Source of the DNA: Heliopora coerulea
Lineage: Eukaryota > Cnidaria > Anthozoa > Scleralcyonacea > Helioporidae
Direction: 5' to 3'
DNA length: 64,000 bases
Assembly (NCBI GenBank): GCA_030142905.1
Contig: JASJOG010000053.1
Location: 62,001-126,000, forward strand
Part shown: positions 59,801 to 63,742 of the stretch, piece by piece
How positions within the stretch are numbered: the first letter of the stretch is position 1
Layout: the number at the start of each line of letters is the position of its first letter
Made by a program: the position numbers and the translations under genes
The notes under the pieces: generated by a model
The model's input: the letters and a program-made list of their open reading frames with translations, nothing else
The model's database searches: none
What the model was told of the DNA's origin: nothing

Positions 59801-60837
59801 ATGGATAAAATAAAAAATAAAAATTGAATGAAAAGATCATATAAGGTTAAAAGTGCTATCGAGTAAATACCAGAGTGAAGATTGTTGAAATGTATGAAAA
59901 ATTCATATGTATGTATTTCTATATAAAATGTGATAAAAATTTTATACACAGGTATGTTAGTCCACTTTTTTATCTTGATGATGACTGTGTAGTCGAAAAC
60001 GGTTGATTTTATAAAATGTATGAAAAATGTTAGAAAGAGTTAAAAACGAAAATATTATGTTACGACATGTGGTCAATTGATTTAATTCTTTCATTTAGTT
60101 TCCAAAGATGATGTACGACTCGTAAAATACCTGGCAGCATCAACATTTGCTTTCCTAGGCACTTGTTACCTCATCTCATTATGCTTGGTGATCTTTGCGC
60201 TGTAAGTTTCTAAAAGTTTGTCTTACACATTCATCGAGCACTCCCGCCCTCACTCAATGACCCTTTACCTACCTACCTCCTTCCCTCCCTCCCTCCCTCC
60301 CTCCCTCTCTACCTACCTACCTACCTACCAAACTGTCTGTCTGTCTTTCTGTCAGTCCGTATGCCTGTTTGTCTGTTTGTGTCAATTTATTTATCCATAT
60401 TTTGGTTATTTGTCTTAATTTATATTCACATTTCTTTCTTTCTTGTTTTCTTTTTCCTTTCCCTTTCTTTCTTCCTTTTTTTACATTCTTTTTTTTTTAA
60501 TTCTTTCTTTCCTTGTTTTATTCTTTCTATCTTTCATTCGTTCTTTCTTAACTTCTTTCTTTGTTTCATCATTCTTTCTTTTTTTCGATTTCTCTATTTT
60601 TACTTCCGTTCACGTAGTTCTTCTTCCACACCCCTTACGTTAATCCGCTCATTCAAGCTTTTCTCGATATCCTCATTGTCCCTTTTACTCGTGATCTTTG
60701 CCTATTTCTGATTTTTTAGAAGTATTAAACCCAAGGTGGTATATGTATCCAGTAGGAACACTCATGAGATGATGAATCGTCCTACCACCGTACCGAGATA
60801 CGAAAAATCTCATTTCATGAAGTATTACTACCACTGA
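9584..60837 (+). CDS. Giant ADAM metalloprotease with duplicated disintegrin module, EGF array, SEA-like domain and membrane anchor
   Basis: A single chain of 91 exons with GT-AG (once GC-AG) borders and matching phases runs from ATG 9584 to TGA 60835-60837. The exon lengths total 9,471 nt, or 3,156 codons plus a stop. Order: signal peptide, prodomain, reprolysin-type zinc protease, disintegrin, cysteine-rich, ADAM EGF, six cbEGFs, second disintegrin/cysteine-rich/EGF module, six cbEGFs, 37 more EGF exons, SEA-like domain, one membrane span, 39-residue tail. ADAMs normally have about 700-900 residues with one disintegrin and one EGF domain. The expected role is cell-surface proteolysis and adhesion, with Ca2+-binding EGF repeats as a stiff stalk. 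Transcription of all exons in one mRNA is not shown. Alternatives are two genes (protease and EGF/SEA protein) or isoforms that skip the symmetric EGF exons. Confidence 0.7.
9767..9877. repeat. Imperfect palindrome in intron 1
   Basis: Two arms of about 41 bp (GAATTTCATGATT...CTAAAGTCAACCAGA and its complement) surround a short loop. The transcript could form a hairpin. It is probably the remnant of a small fold-back or MITE-like element. Confidence 0.6.
10191..12379 (+). CDS. ADAM prodomain exons
   Basis: Seven exons (10191-10345, 10506-10579, 10731-10797, 11289-11374, 11940-12003, 12153-12210, 12321-12379) chain in phase. They show ADAM propeptide hallmarks: VILNLVRNR...LISPNY, the conserved [29 protein letters not shown] and [12 protein letters not shown] late Cys-Gly (FQCGGHNG) is placed where a cysteine switch would keep the zinc site latent. 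The prodomain normally chaperones and inhibits the protease in the secretory pathway. The introns over 300 bp here (10798-11288, 11375-11939) hold no recognised element. Confidence 0.85.
12971..13021 (+). CDS. Small linker exon between prodomain and protease (tentative)
   Basis: TTGTTTCTAG precedes 51 in-frame nucleotides (phase 0 to 0, [17 protein letters not shown]) ending at GTGAGA. Adding it keeps the frame and places more sequence before the basic VRRSV processing site of the next exon. No motif supports it, so it could be skipped or false. Confidence 0.5.
13073..17790 (+). CDS. ADAM reprolysin metalloprotease domain exons
   Basis: Seven exons (13073-13138, 13579-13650, 14830-15008, 15653-15734, 16698-16779, 17330-17384, 17691-17790) give an M12B catalytic domain. 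It starts at [16 protein letters not shown] after a basic, proprotein-convertase-like site. Conserved stretches follow: [80 protein letters not shown] (Met-turn) and [13 protein letters not shown]...CLFN. All three zinc histidines and the catalytic Glu are present, so activity is expected. The phases (0,0,2,0,1,2,0) join without a gap. Large introns carry a tRNA-like fold-back element, a hammerhead-like motif and a polypyrimidine tract. Confidence 0.9.
13190..13432. repeat. Polypyrimidine (CCTT/CTTT) tract
   Basis: A long C/T-only tract on the plus strand sits in the intron after exon 13073-13138. It leaves frames open on both strands (Phe/Ser/Pro on plus, Lys/Glu/Arg on minus) that are not genes. 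Confidence 0.85.
13851..13926 (-). repeat. tRNA-like 76-nt unit (SINE-like, not a functional tRNA call)
   Basis: The unit has tRNA length, with D-arm-like GCTC...GAGC, anticodon-like loop CCGGCAA and T-arm ACGGG-TTCGATT-CCCGT. The acceptor stem is imperfect (GAGTATT against GAGACTC), position 33 of the loop is C instead of U, and copies recur as repeats. This suggests a tRNA-derived repeat carrying an internal polymerase III promoter. Confidence 0.55.
14376..14451 (+). repeat. tRNA-like 76-nt unit, right arm of the palindromic element
   Basis: The unit mirrors 13851-13926 on the plus strand with few changes: TAGCTCCATGATTAGAGC for the A box and GGTTCGATTCTCG for the B box. It is the right outer unit of the 13777-14498 element. 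Confidence 0.55.
15735..16697. other. Intron with a dispersed repeat (about 15740-16260)
   Basis: The stretch GAGGTCTGT...GTGAACAAACGAGGTGAATAAGGAATTTATT...CAACCAATCAGCGTGCGTCATTTTGCGTACAG is matched by diverged sequence at about 51770-52060. The same words appear there in the same order (GAGGTCTGTGCG, ACGAATTTATT, CAACCAATTAGGGAGCG). It is a dispersed repeat of unknown class with no credible protein. Confidence 0.5.
16698..16779 (+). CDS. Zinc-binding exon of the ADAM protease
   Basis: This exon holds the catalytic motif [12 protein letters not shown] (about 16740-16775): three zinc-ligand histidines, the general-base Glu and the Gly turn, all as in active M12B proteases. It is entered in phase 0 from the exon ending at 15734 and left in phase 1, so Asn is completed by the next exon. 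Confidence 0.92.
16971..17000 (-). ncRNA. Hammerhead-ribozyme-like core
   Basis: Read on the minus strand, CTGATGA is followed by T, then GTCC, a 10-nt loop, GGAC and GAAA. These are the two conserved core boxes separated by a perfect 4-bp stem II. One base (T) is extra next to CTGATGA. The partners for stems I and III and the cleavage triplet could not be assigned with certainty. Such motifs in animal genomes usually belong to Penelope-like or retrozyme-type elements. Confidence 0.4.
17846..18042. repeat. 197-bp palindrome with hammerhead-like arms
   Basis: The left arm TTGAAATAAGCAAAGACGT and the right arm ACGTCTTTGTTTATTTCAA are complementary, and pairing continues for about 85 bp on each side. 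Near the loop each arm, read outward, carries CGAAGACCAC-6 nt-GTGGCCGAAAG, with a 4-bp stem and GAAA as in a hammerhead core. The first box lacks the canonical CUGA. It is a fold-back element in the intron before the disintegrin exon. Confidence 0.6.
18133..21142 (+). CDS. Disintegrin domain, first copy
   Basis: Four exons (18133-18204, 19195-19293, 20162-20242, 21092-21142) encode a typical ADAM disintegrin domain. It opens with [15 protein letters not shown], continues with [26 protein letters not shown], then the adhesive loop region [20 protein letters not shown] and [13 protein letters not shown]. The tripeptide at the loop tip region is ARGTVCRD, not RGD. The full ADAM cysteine pattern appears present. 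The domain packs against the protease and mediates adhesion in the family. The first exon is entered in phase 0, whereas its duplicate at 28833 is entered in phase 1. Confidence 0.88.
21675..21935. repeat. Diverged copy of the 7070-family repeat
   Basis: GCCTGAGGCGAATAATTG, CAACATTTACAAAAGTAAC and CACCTGAGTAACTATA match, in reverse orientation, the element at 7070-7279 and its right flank. A sister copy lies at about 32280-32480 in the duplicated intron, so this insertion predates the tandem duplication. Confidence 0.5.
22219..24270 (+). CDS. ADAM cysteine-rich domain, first copy
   Basis: Five exons (22219-22282, 23039-23144, 23291-23398, 23570-23648, 24187-24270) join in phase. They give [15 protein letters not shown], a middle region with YGYCKI, the exon 23291-23398 ([11 protein letters not shown]...LCW), DLGxxx-type [12 protein letters not shown] and VCLNNTCQ. 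This is the ADAM cysteine-rich order ending before the EGF domain. In the family this domain contributes to substrate choice and adhesion. The exon 23291-23398 differs strongly from its duplicate over a 25-bp core. Confidence 0.85.
22320..22960. repeat. Polypyrimidine tract in the intron of copy 1
   Basis: CTTT/CCTT-type repeat (to about 22640) is followed by CTGT/CTGC-rich sequence. The matching intron in copy 2 has a much longer tract (about 33110-33715), so the repeat length changed after duplication. Confidence 0.85.
23735..23960. repeat. ATTC tetranucleotide repeat
   Basis: A run of ATTC units (with CACTATTC variants) lies in the intron after exon 23570-23648. The frames are open across it but only by virtue of the repeat. 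The paralogous tract is 34795-34975. Confidence 0.9.
24605..24713 (+). CDS. ADAM-type EGF exon, first copy
   Basis: Following CSNNCSGNG of the previous exon, this exon reads [19 protein letters not shown] and then [10 protein letters not shown]. This is the usual ADAM EGF module (C-x-GxGxCN...CHCxxG) that ends the standard ADAM ectodomain. It leaves in phase 1, the phase of every cbEGF exon that follows. That compatibility is what permits fusion of the ADAM to the EGF array. Confidence 0.85.
24979..28033 (+). CDS. Six cbEGF exons after the first ADAM module
   Basis: The exons are 24979-25101, 25855-25977, 26104-26226, 27148-27273, 27344-27466 and 27911-28033. Each is one cbEGF of 41-42 residues, phase 1-1, with a D/E-[IV]-[DN]-E-C calcium motif and six cysteines. 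The fourth is 126 nt, with an extra codon (GDPFSSC). Most contain an N-A-T/S/N-C sequence, often a glycosylation sequon, between cysteines 2 and 3. The donor of the last is GTTTGC. They repeat as 35992-39320. The longer introns (25102-25854, 26227-27147, 27467-27910, 28034-28832) hold only sequence shared with copy 2. Confidence 0.9.
28833..31763 (+). CDS. Disintegrin domain, second copy, shortened
   Basis: The four exons are 28833-28897, 29884-29931, 30801-30881 and 31713-31763. The first is chimeric: intron-derived DLRF precedes [15 protein letters not shown], and its phase-1 entry fits the EGF exon ending at 28033. The second is 48 nt instead of 99. A 51-bp in-frame loss removed 17 residues including four cysteines, leaving [12 protein letters not shown]. 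The third keeps [19 protein letters not shown] but with Arg to Trp just before it. The fold of the N-terminal part is therefore probably altered. No protease domain precedes this copy. Confidence 0.75.
32697..32885. mobile_element. hAT-like MITE inserted after the tandem duplication
   Basis: The 189-bp insert is flanked by the 8-bp direct repeat TACTTCAT (32689-32696 and 32886-32893) and is absent from the paralogous intron, where one TACTTCAT remains. The ends are imperfect inverted repeats: CTGTGGCGCAACGGA on the left, CAGTGGCGTAATGGA on the complementary right. An 8-bp target duplication and CAGTG-type ends fit the hAT superfamily. The frame open across it is incidental. Confidence 0.7.
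32972..35282 (+). CDS. ADAM cysteine-rich domain, second copy
   Basis: The exons 32972-33035, 34096-34201, 34348-34455, 34627-34705 and 35199-35282 pair one to one with the first copy and keep all splice sites, phases and cysteines. Four are almost unchanged. The exon 34348-34455 carries six amino-acid changes within eight residues (IIGFGGTL in copy 1, KLTYGATQ here) while its flanks are near-identical. Confidence 0.83.
33110..33715. repeat. Expanded polypyrimidine tract in the intron of copy 2
   Basis: About 600 bp of nearly pure C/T on the plus strand, roughly twice the tract in the paralogous intron. Long frames on both strands are artefacts of composition. Confidence 0.88.
34795..34975. 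repeat. ATTC tetranucleotide repeat, copy 2
   Basis: This is the counterpart of 23735-23960, a few dozen bases shorter, in the intron after exon 34627-34705. Confidence 0.88.
35617..35725 (+). CDS. ADAM-type EGF exon, second copy
   Basis: Same as 24605-24713 except for a Met to Lys change ([19 protein letters not shown]). The phase-1 exit is retained, so the chain passes into the next six cbEGF exons. Confidence 0.83.
35992..39320 (+). CDS. Six cbEGF exons after the second ADAM module
   Basis: The exons 35992-36114, 36876-36998, 37126-37248, 38165-38290, 38361-38483 and 39198-39320 duplicate 24979-28033. Lengths (123 or 126 nt), phases and cysteines are all preserved. The exon at 38165 is identical to its partner at 27148, which suggests a recent duplication or conversion. 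The last donor is GTTTGC as in copy 1. Confidence 0.9.
38788..39043. mobile_element. tRNA-like fold-back insertion with 7-bp target duplication
   Basis: A 256-bp insert sits between two copies of ACAAACT (38781-38787 and 39044-39050). The paralogous intron in copy 1 lacks it, so it moved in after the tandem duplication. It has a full 76-nt tRNA-like unit on the minus strand (38839-38914) facing a partial unit on the plus strand (about 38922-38980), plus the flanking CTCTCAGAAAAACTTTCTGAG sequences seen at 13777-14498. Confidence 0.75.
40155..43511 (+). CDS. Eight cbEGF exons, first part of the long array
   Basis: The exons are 40155-40277, 40584-40706, 41328-41447 (120 nt), 41665-41787, 42263-42385, 42862-42984, 43188-43313 (126 nt) and 43389-43511. 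All are phase 1-1 with calcium motifs such as DTNEC, DFDEC and DINEC and six cysteines. The exon ending at 41787 is followed by GCATGT, a GC-AG intron. The 42263, 43188 and 43389 exons resemble 27911, 27148 and 27344 respectively, so this part and the tandem-duplicated part share an older ancestral block. Confidence 0.88.
43531..46560 (+). repeat. Segmental duplication, partner of 3464-6470
   Basis: Intact version of the cassette found also at the left of the window. Gly codon at the site of the upstream TGA, full cysteine sets and stronger donor GTATGC suggest this copy is under constraint. It lies within the continuous EGF array and is therefore probably the source. Confidence 0.88.
43737..46519 (+). 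CDS. Seven cbEGF exons, the intact version of the duplicated cassette
   Basis: The exons 43737-43859, 44091-44213, 44403-44525, 45000-45122, 45783-45905, 46067-46189 and 46397-46519 are all 123 nt and phase 1-1. No stop or cysteine loss is present, unlike the copy at 3661-6422. Frames continue from the exon ending at 43511 and into 47968. Confidence 0.88.
46530..46735. repeat. AT-rich microsatellite with an (AT)n run
   Basis: TATAA-type units pass into a run of about 30 nt of AT near 46693-46722. It marks the right edge of the segmental duplication shared with 3464-6470. Confidence 0.85.
47059..47754. mobile_element. Second palindromic element with tRNA-like units (different sequence family)
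   Basis: The ends are inverted repeats (ATGATGAAAAGTTTGTTCTC on the left, its complement on the right). Each half carries an outer tRNA-like unit (47103-47178 minus; 47635-47710 plus), a spacer of about 150 bp and an inner truncated unit, the two inner units meeting near 47389. This is the same plan as 13777-14498 but with other unit and spacer sequences (A-box-like TATAGTGTAGTGGT, B box GGGTTCGATTCCCG). The flanks are AT repeats, so a target duplication cannot be read. Confidence 0.7.
47635..47710 (+). repeat. tRNA-like 76-nt unit of the second family
   Basis: It runs from GAGACCCTATAGTCTAGTGG to CCCGTTGGGGAGCTC and has A-box and B-box matches. The acceptor and anticodon stems do not pair well, so it is called a tRNA-derived repeat and not a tRNA gene. 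It shares the CCGGCAATC centre with the 13851-13926 family. Confidence 0.5.
47811..47880. repeat. AT dinucleotide repeat
   Basis: An (AT)n run with flanking TATA-rich sequence lies in the intron before exon 47968-48090. Confidence 0.85.
47968..49970 (+). CDS. Six EGF exons, one of them non-calcium type
   Basis: The exons are 47968-48090, 48404-48526, 48744-48866, 49292-49414, 49501-49617 and 49848-49970. Four open with DVNEC or DINEC. The 117-nt exon at 49501 starts [16 protein letters not shown] and lacks the calcium motif, and the exon at 49848 has DILEC in its place. Their presence breaks the Ca2+-linked chain and may form a flexible hinge. The donor after 49617 is GTTAGT. Phases stay 1-1. 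Confidence 0.87.
49971..51030. other. Intron with a decayed tRNA-like unit
   Basis: Around 50190-50275, TTTTTGAGTCACTTACGGTAACC...CTGTGAGATGCTTTGACTATCAAGC is a worn copy of the tRNA-like repeat (minus strand). No further exon was found in this kilobase-long intron. Confidence 0.4.
51031..51537 (+). CDS. Two cbEGF exons
   Basis: The exons 51031-51153 ([12 protein letters not shown]...GDESSCIG) and 51415-51537 ([12 protein letters not shown]...GITCAG) are phase 1-1 with full cysteine sets. The intron after them (51538-52320) carries the dispersed repeat shared with 15740-16260. Confidence 0.87.
52321..53807 (+). CDS. Five cbEGF exons of a higher-order repeat
   Basis: The live exons are 52321-52443, 52548-52670, 53060-53182, 53330-53452 and 53685-53807, with a dead exon at 52796 between the second and third. 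The order of sequence types (a, b, dead c, d, e, then b) is repeated at 54211-56011. This shows that the array grew by copying groups of about five exons. Confidence 0.87.
52796..52920 (+). pseudogene. Dead EGF exon inside the array
   Basis: The start is a good cbEGF ([21 protein letters not shown]) after an intact acceptor. A 2-bp TA insertion then gives ACT-ATA-TAG and shifts the frame. The last cysteine codon reads TAT, and the expected GT donor is replaced by TCAG-ATTG. Its intact relative is 54814-54936. Loss of the donor and a symmetric phase mean it can be skipped without harm to the long protein. Confidence 0.85.
54211..56011 (+). CDS. Seven cbEGF exons of the higher-order repeat
   Basis: The exons 54211-54333, 54423-54545, 54814-54936, 55066-55188, 55379-55501, 55675-55797 and 55889-56011 are all 123 nt and phase 1-1. 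Types a-b-c-d-e are followed by a-b. For example 52321, 54211 and 55675 share CHTNASCSN and GDGTSCSG, and 53060 and 55066 share DINECNQSP and [10 protein letters not shown]. Introns are short (about 90-350 bp), which fits a recently expanded part of the gene. Confidence 0.88.
56058..56092 (+). ncRNA. Hammerhead-like motif at a retroelement-type 3' end
   Basis: CTGAAGA, a GGT...ACC stem with wobble pairs, then CGAAAC and GTC, match the hammerhead core order. The sequence lies just after EGF exon 55889-56011 and is followed by AATAAACCTAGACAAACAAAC, like the tail of a retroelement. Stems I and III are not secure. Confidence 0.3.
56761..57879 (+). CDS. Two atypical EGF exons at the end of the array
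   Basis: The exon 56761-56874 (114 nt) opens AIKCDSNPC and has no calcium motif. The exon 57796-57879 (84 nt) starts [11 protein letters not shown] but stops after the fourth cysteine (SYQCVQ), so it is a partial EGF. Both keep phase 1-1. They lead directly into the SEA-like region, marking the membrane-proximal end of the stalk. The 56012-56760 and 56875-57795 introns hold the hammerhead-like motif, a GTAGGTG minisatellite and a hairpin. Confidence 0.8.
56945..57170. repeat. GTAGGTGAGTGG-type minisatellite
   Basis: Degenerate units of GGTAGGTGAGT/GGGTAGGT recur for about 220 bp on the plus strand. The many GT-rich words look like splice donors but are part of the repeat. Confidence 0.75.
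57565..57718. repeat. Interrupted inverted repeat
   Basis: CTAAATACAGCTACCAGAAT and, near the right end, ATTCTGGTAGTTGTATTCAG are complementary arms around a loop of about 100 bp. It is a possible small fold-back remnant. Confidence 0.55.
58501..59325 (+). CDS. SEA-like domain exons
   Basis: The three exons are 58501-58607, 59038-59096 and 59189-59325 (phases 1 to 0, 0 to 2, 2 to 1). They read [20 protein letters not shown], then [15 protein letters not shown] and [13 protein letters not shown]. This is the order of an SEA domain: two strands and helices, then a G-S-V turn before a hydrophobic strand. In SEA domains of mucins and some receptors the chain cuts itself between Gly and Ser of GSVVV. 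Here GSVKA keeps G and S (59193-59198), so cleavage is possible but unproven. Membrane-proximal placement is typical. Confidence 0.65.
58680..58975. repeat. Polypyrimidine (CCTT/CTTC) tract
   Basis: A C/T-rich tract lies within the intron between the first two SEA-like exons. Overlapping open frames on both strands come from its composition. Confidence 0.85.
59400..59640. repeat. Palindromic TAGATA/TCTACA satellite
   Basis: CTACATCTACGTCTATGTC on the left is mirrored by GTAGATGTAGACATGG-type units on the right. They meet at a perfect hairpin ATACCTGTATCTTAGATACAGGTAT around 59463-59488, and GATATA repeats follow. The tract is intronic. Confidence 0.8.
59733..59753 (+). CDS. 21-nt microexon before the membrane span
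   Basis: AG-acceptor, 21 nt (EIDSGTLG with the split codons), then GTAAGT; phase 1-1. It can be skipped without changing frame: the exon ending at 59325 could join 60099 directly. Perfect splice sites and phase support it, but it is very short. Confidence 0.55.
60099..60201 (+). CDS. Transmembrane exon of the ADAM/EGF gene
   Basis: After [11 protein letters not shown] comes a hydrophobic stretch of about 24 residues ([24 protein letters not shown]), then the phase-2 donor GTAAGT. This is the single membrane anchor of a type I protein whose SEA-like domain is just outside the membrane. Confidence 0.8.
60255..60620. repeat. Polypyrimidine (CCTC/CTAC/CTTT) tract
   Basis: CCTCCCTC and CTACCTAC units pass into CTGT and CTTT sequence in the last intron. 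No gene is implied by the open frames. Confidence 0.85.
60720..60837 (+). CDS. Last exon: cytoplasmic tail and stop codon
   Basis: The phase-2 acceptor TTTTTTAG completes Leu and continues [20 protein letters not shown]...[10 protein letters not shown] to TGA at 60835-60837. The tail is 38-39 residues, basic, with five tyrosines, three of them consecutive near the end. It has no PxxP runs of the sort seen in many ADAM tails. Confidence 0.8.
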
Positions 60838-62381
60838 CGCAATACCATTAATATAACACACACCCTGGCCGTAGCACCAGACAGTCTACGACTCTGACGT
60901 ATGTAAAAGAAGAGCTGGCTCTCTTTTTCTGGAACAATAATACGTTCAATTGCATGTTTTATCAACTGCGCACTCACGATTGAAGGACTTACTCTAGGGC
61001 CCCGAATGGAAGGGGGGTTGGATAAATCCCTAAAACTTAATAGGAGGGAGAGTTCATAGTAGAGGGGACTAGGATTTTCAGGCCATCAAAAATAGAACAC
61101 TGATTTTGATTATAATGCTTTCATAAACAAATGACTAGGTTTAGGGAACAACAAAATGACAAAAGAAGACAAGAACAAATAAGAAAAATTGTTAAATCGC
61201 ATTTTATGTCTTTTAAGTTAGGTGTGAATTTTGTTAGTCTACTTAAAGTAGCTCCTTATTTTGGTTAATAAAAAACTTTACAGTGCGGAAAAATGAAAAT
61301 TCTGCATCAAGAAAAAATATAACTGAACTCTCAGACCTTGAAATTTAATAGTTGAGGGGTTTTAATAAGAAAAGGGGATTGGAAAATTTCTTGAAAATTA
61401 AATGTCGGGGGGACTTCTATTCGGGACCCTAGAGTATACGTCTCAACCAGGATCGAGATATACTGAGGGAATGAAATGACAGTACATATGCATATTAACG
61501 TTGGATAGAAAACGACCATCAGGATCATCTAGATATAGGATGAAAATACGTAATATTTTTCACTATCCTGAAAGTTATCAAGAACAAAATGCCTTGTTTC
61601 CGAACTCCTCACTCGTTGGGAACTAAGTTAACTATAGTCTAACTAGAGTACTACCATGAATAGGTTTATAAATATGATCAGTTACCACCTTCAAATAGCA
61701 GTGCCGAGTTGCTTAAAAAAATTCCTAGGTAAACGAGTTAAACAACGATAGTACATGGTTGTAAGGTCGGGAAATTAATATCTAGAATAATTTTAAATGT
61801 TTATTAACTAGTAATGGTGGTTGGTTGACGTTAAACGACAAAAATGGTGCAAAATAAACAATTGCAAAAATTACACTAAACAGGCTATTCGCCGCAACTC
61901 TTAAATGGTGGGATGGGATGCAACGGAAAGTATGACGCCAAGTTCTATTCTCCAGGACGATCTTACCAAACGAGTTGGCAACTACACACAATGGCGCACT
62001 CAGGATTTTTGTAAAAGGGGCTAGAATATTCAATCAGCCTCCACTTGGGGGCTCTGAAGGCAAGCTCCCCAGCAATATTTCATATTTTAATGTTTTTACA
62101 AGGCCAACTCTGGCATTATGAACTGACAGTTCTTCTGTACAACACACCAGTAAGGTGACGGAGAAACTATAACTGATTCCACGGCCGTCTGTCAGAGCCA
62201 TAGCACCCTCTACGCTGTTTACTTTTAGTTTTACGTTATATTTTTTAATGTTTTTCGTGGACGCAACTAAAAATCATGTTGTGACTGCTAAGAGAGCGGC
62301 TTAATCCCACTAAGCCCCCTCCCCTTTAATGTGCCACTGACTTCACTCATAGAAACTTGTTCCTTCTAACCTGAAACAGGT
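60838..62381. other. 3' flank of the ADAM/EGF gene
   Basis: It begins with the 3' UTR. An AATAAA at 61267-61272 is the first clear polyadenylation signal but lies inside the TIR element 60992-61434. From 61435 to 62381 no gene is recognised; a frame on the minus strand at 61782-62033 has no family features. Confidence 0.45.
60992..61434. mobile_element. TIR element (MITE-like), about 443 bp
   Basis: The left end CTCTAGGGCCCCGAATGGAAG and the complement of the right end, CTCTAGGGTCCCGAATAGAAG, are 21-bp inverted repeats with two mismatches. TA flanks both sides, as in Tc1/mariner-type target sites. The interior is non-coding. Confidence 0.65.
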
Positions 62382-63742
62382 GTGGCGTCGACGTCAGAAC
62401 TGTATCAGCCTGTTTGTTTTAACAGCCTGATTGAATTATTACATTGTACGTCCATCAGGCCTGACGGTTCAAAATGTTTACATGCAAACCAGATTAGGGA
62501 GAAGGTTATCCATATGCAGCTGTACCAATACTTAAACAATCATAATCTATTGTCGAAGGTTCAGTTTGGTTTTTAGCCAAAATCGTCCACATGTGTTTCC
62601 GTTAGCCGTTTTACTGATAGGATTTTGGAAAATTTGGATAAAGGTCGGCTTACAGGAGTTGTTTTCCTGGATTTGTCGAAAGCTTTCGATTTGGTAGATC
62701 ATCTAATTATGCTTGATAAGCTATCTTATTGGATAAAACACCTAGAACTGCAATGGTTTAGATCATATTTGACTAACCGACACCAGCGTACATTTTACAA
62801 CAATCATTTATCTAATTCAATAGAAATACAGTTTGGTGTCCCACAGGGATCCATTTTAGTCCATTGTTATTTTTTATCTATGTGAACGACCTCCCAAGCT
62901 GTATTAATTACGAAGATATTACATTGTATGCAGATGATACTGCTCTTTGCTACTCCGATAAAGATGCCTCTATCATACAGGATACCATCAATCACGACCT
63001 AGCTAATATAAATACCTGGCTTGAGATGAATCGTCGGACATTAAATGCGAAAAAACCTAAATTTATGATAATTGGCAGTATACAGAAGATGAAAAGCTTA
63101 GAATCGGTTACTATTACTATTGAAAATACAGATTTGCAGCCTTCTAATACCCTCAAATATCTTGGAGTAACTATTAACTGTCAATTAACGTGGGATGACC
63201 ATGTCTACGGCATTAACTCCAGTGTTTTAAAGAAACTCAGCCTCTTTAGAAGAATAAAGGCCTACCTTCCACTTCATGCTGGGCAATTGTTTTACTTTTC
63301 TTATATCATGCCTCAGTTTGACTATTGTGATATAGTTTGGGGTGATAGAGGTAATTCAATCTTAATGAAATCCCTCCAAGTGCTTCAAAATAAAATCGCC
63401 AAGGAAATTCTGGATAGACCGAACTACTCTTCAGCCACTGATGCCCTTACTCACTTATCATGGAAACCACTTGAGTTTATAAGAAAATTTCACAGATTTA
63501 CTTTTACGTATAAATGTTTAAATAATATGATTGATTGTGATTTTGATGTTACTCTTAACAATACCATTCACAATTATAACACTAGTAATAAATCTAATGT
63601 TCGTAAACCAAAAGCAAAGCATCGTTGGGGACATTGGACATGTGTGTCACGTGCTTCCGATGACTGGAATGATATTGATATGGCTGTTCGTCGTATTGAT
63701 AATTTTAATGGTTTTAAACGAATCTTAGTAAATATTTTGTAA
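62382..63742 (+). mobile_element. Decayed, 5'-truncated non-LTR retrotransposon (LINE) reverse transcriptase
   Basis: Reverse-transcriptase blocks appear in order: EKVIHMQLYQYL...LSKVQFGF, GVVFLDLSKAFDLVDH, FGVPQGSIL, YVNDLPSC...LYADDTALC (catalytic YADD near 62927-62938) and LKYLGVTINCQLTW, followed by the usual thumb region ending at 63740-63742. An in-frame TAG at 62574-62576 and a 1-bp loss near 62855-62863 (between GSIL and FFIYVND) break the frame. No endonuclease domain is present upstream. The style fits the CR1/Jockey group common in invertebrates; exact clade not assigned. Similar machinery could have mobilised the SINE-like elements in this window. Confidence 0.85.

Noticed and set aside
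61782..62033. 83-codon minus-strand open frame downstream of the giant gene
   Set aside because: No motif, no neighbour exons, and composition like non-coding flank.
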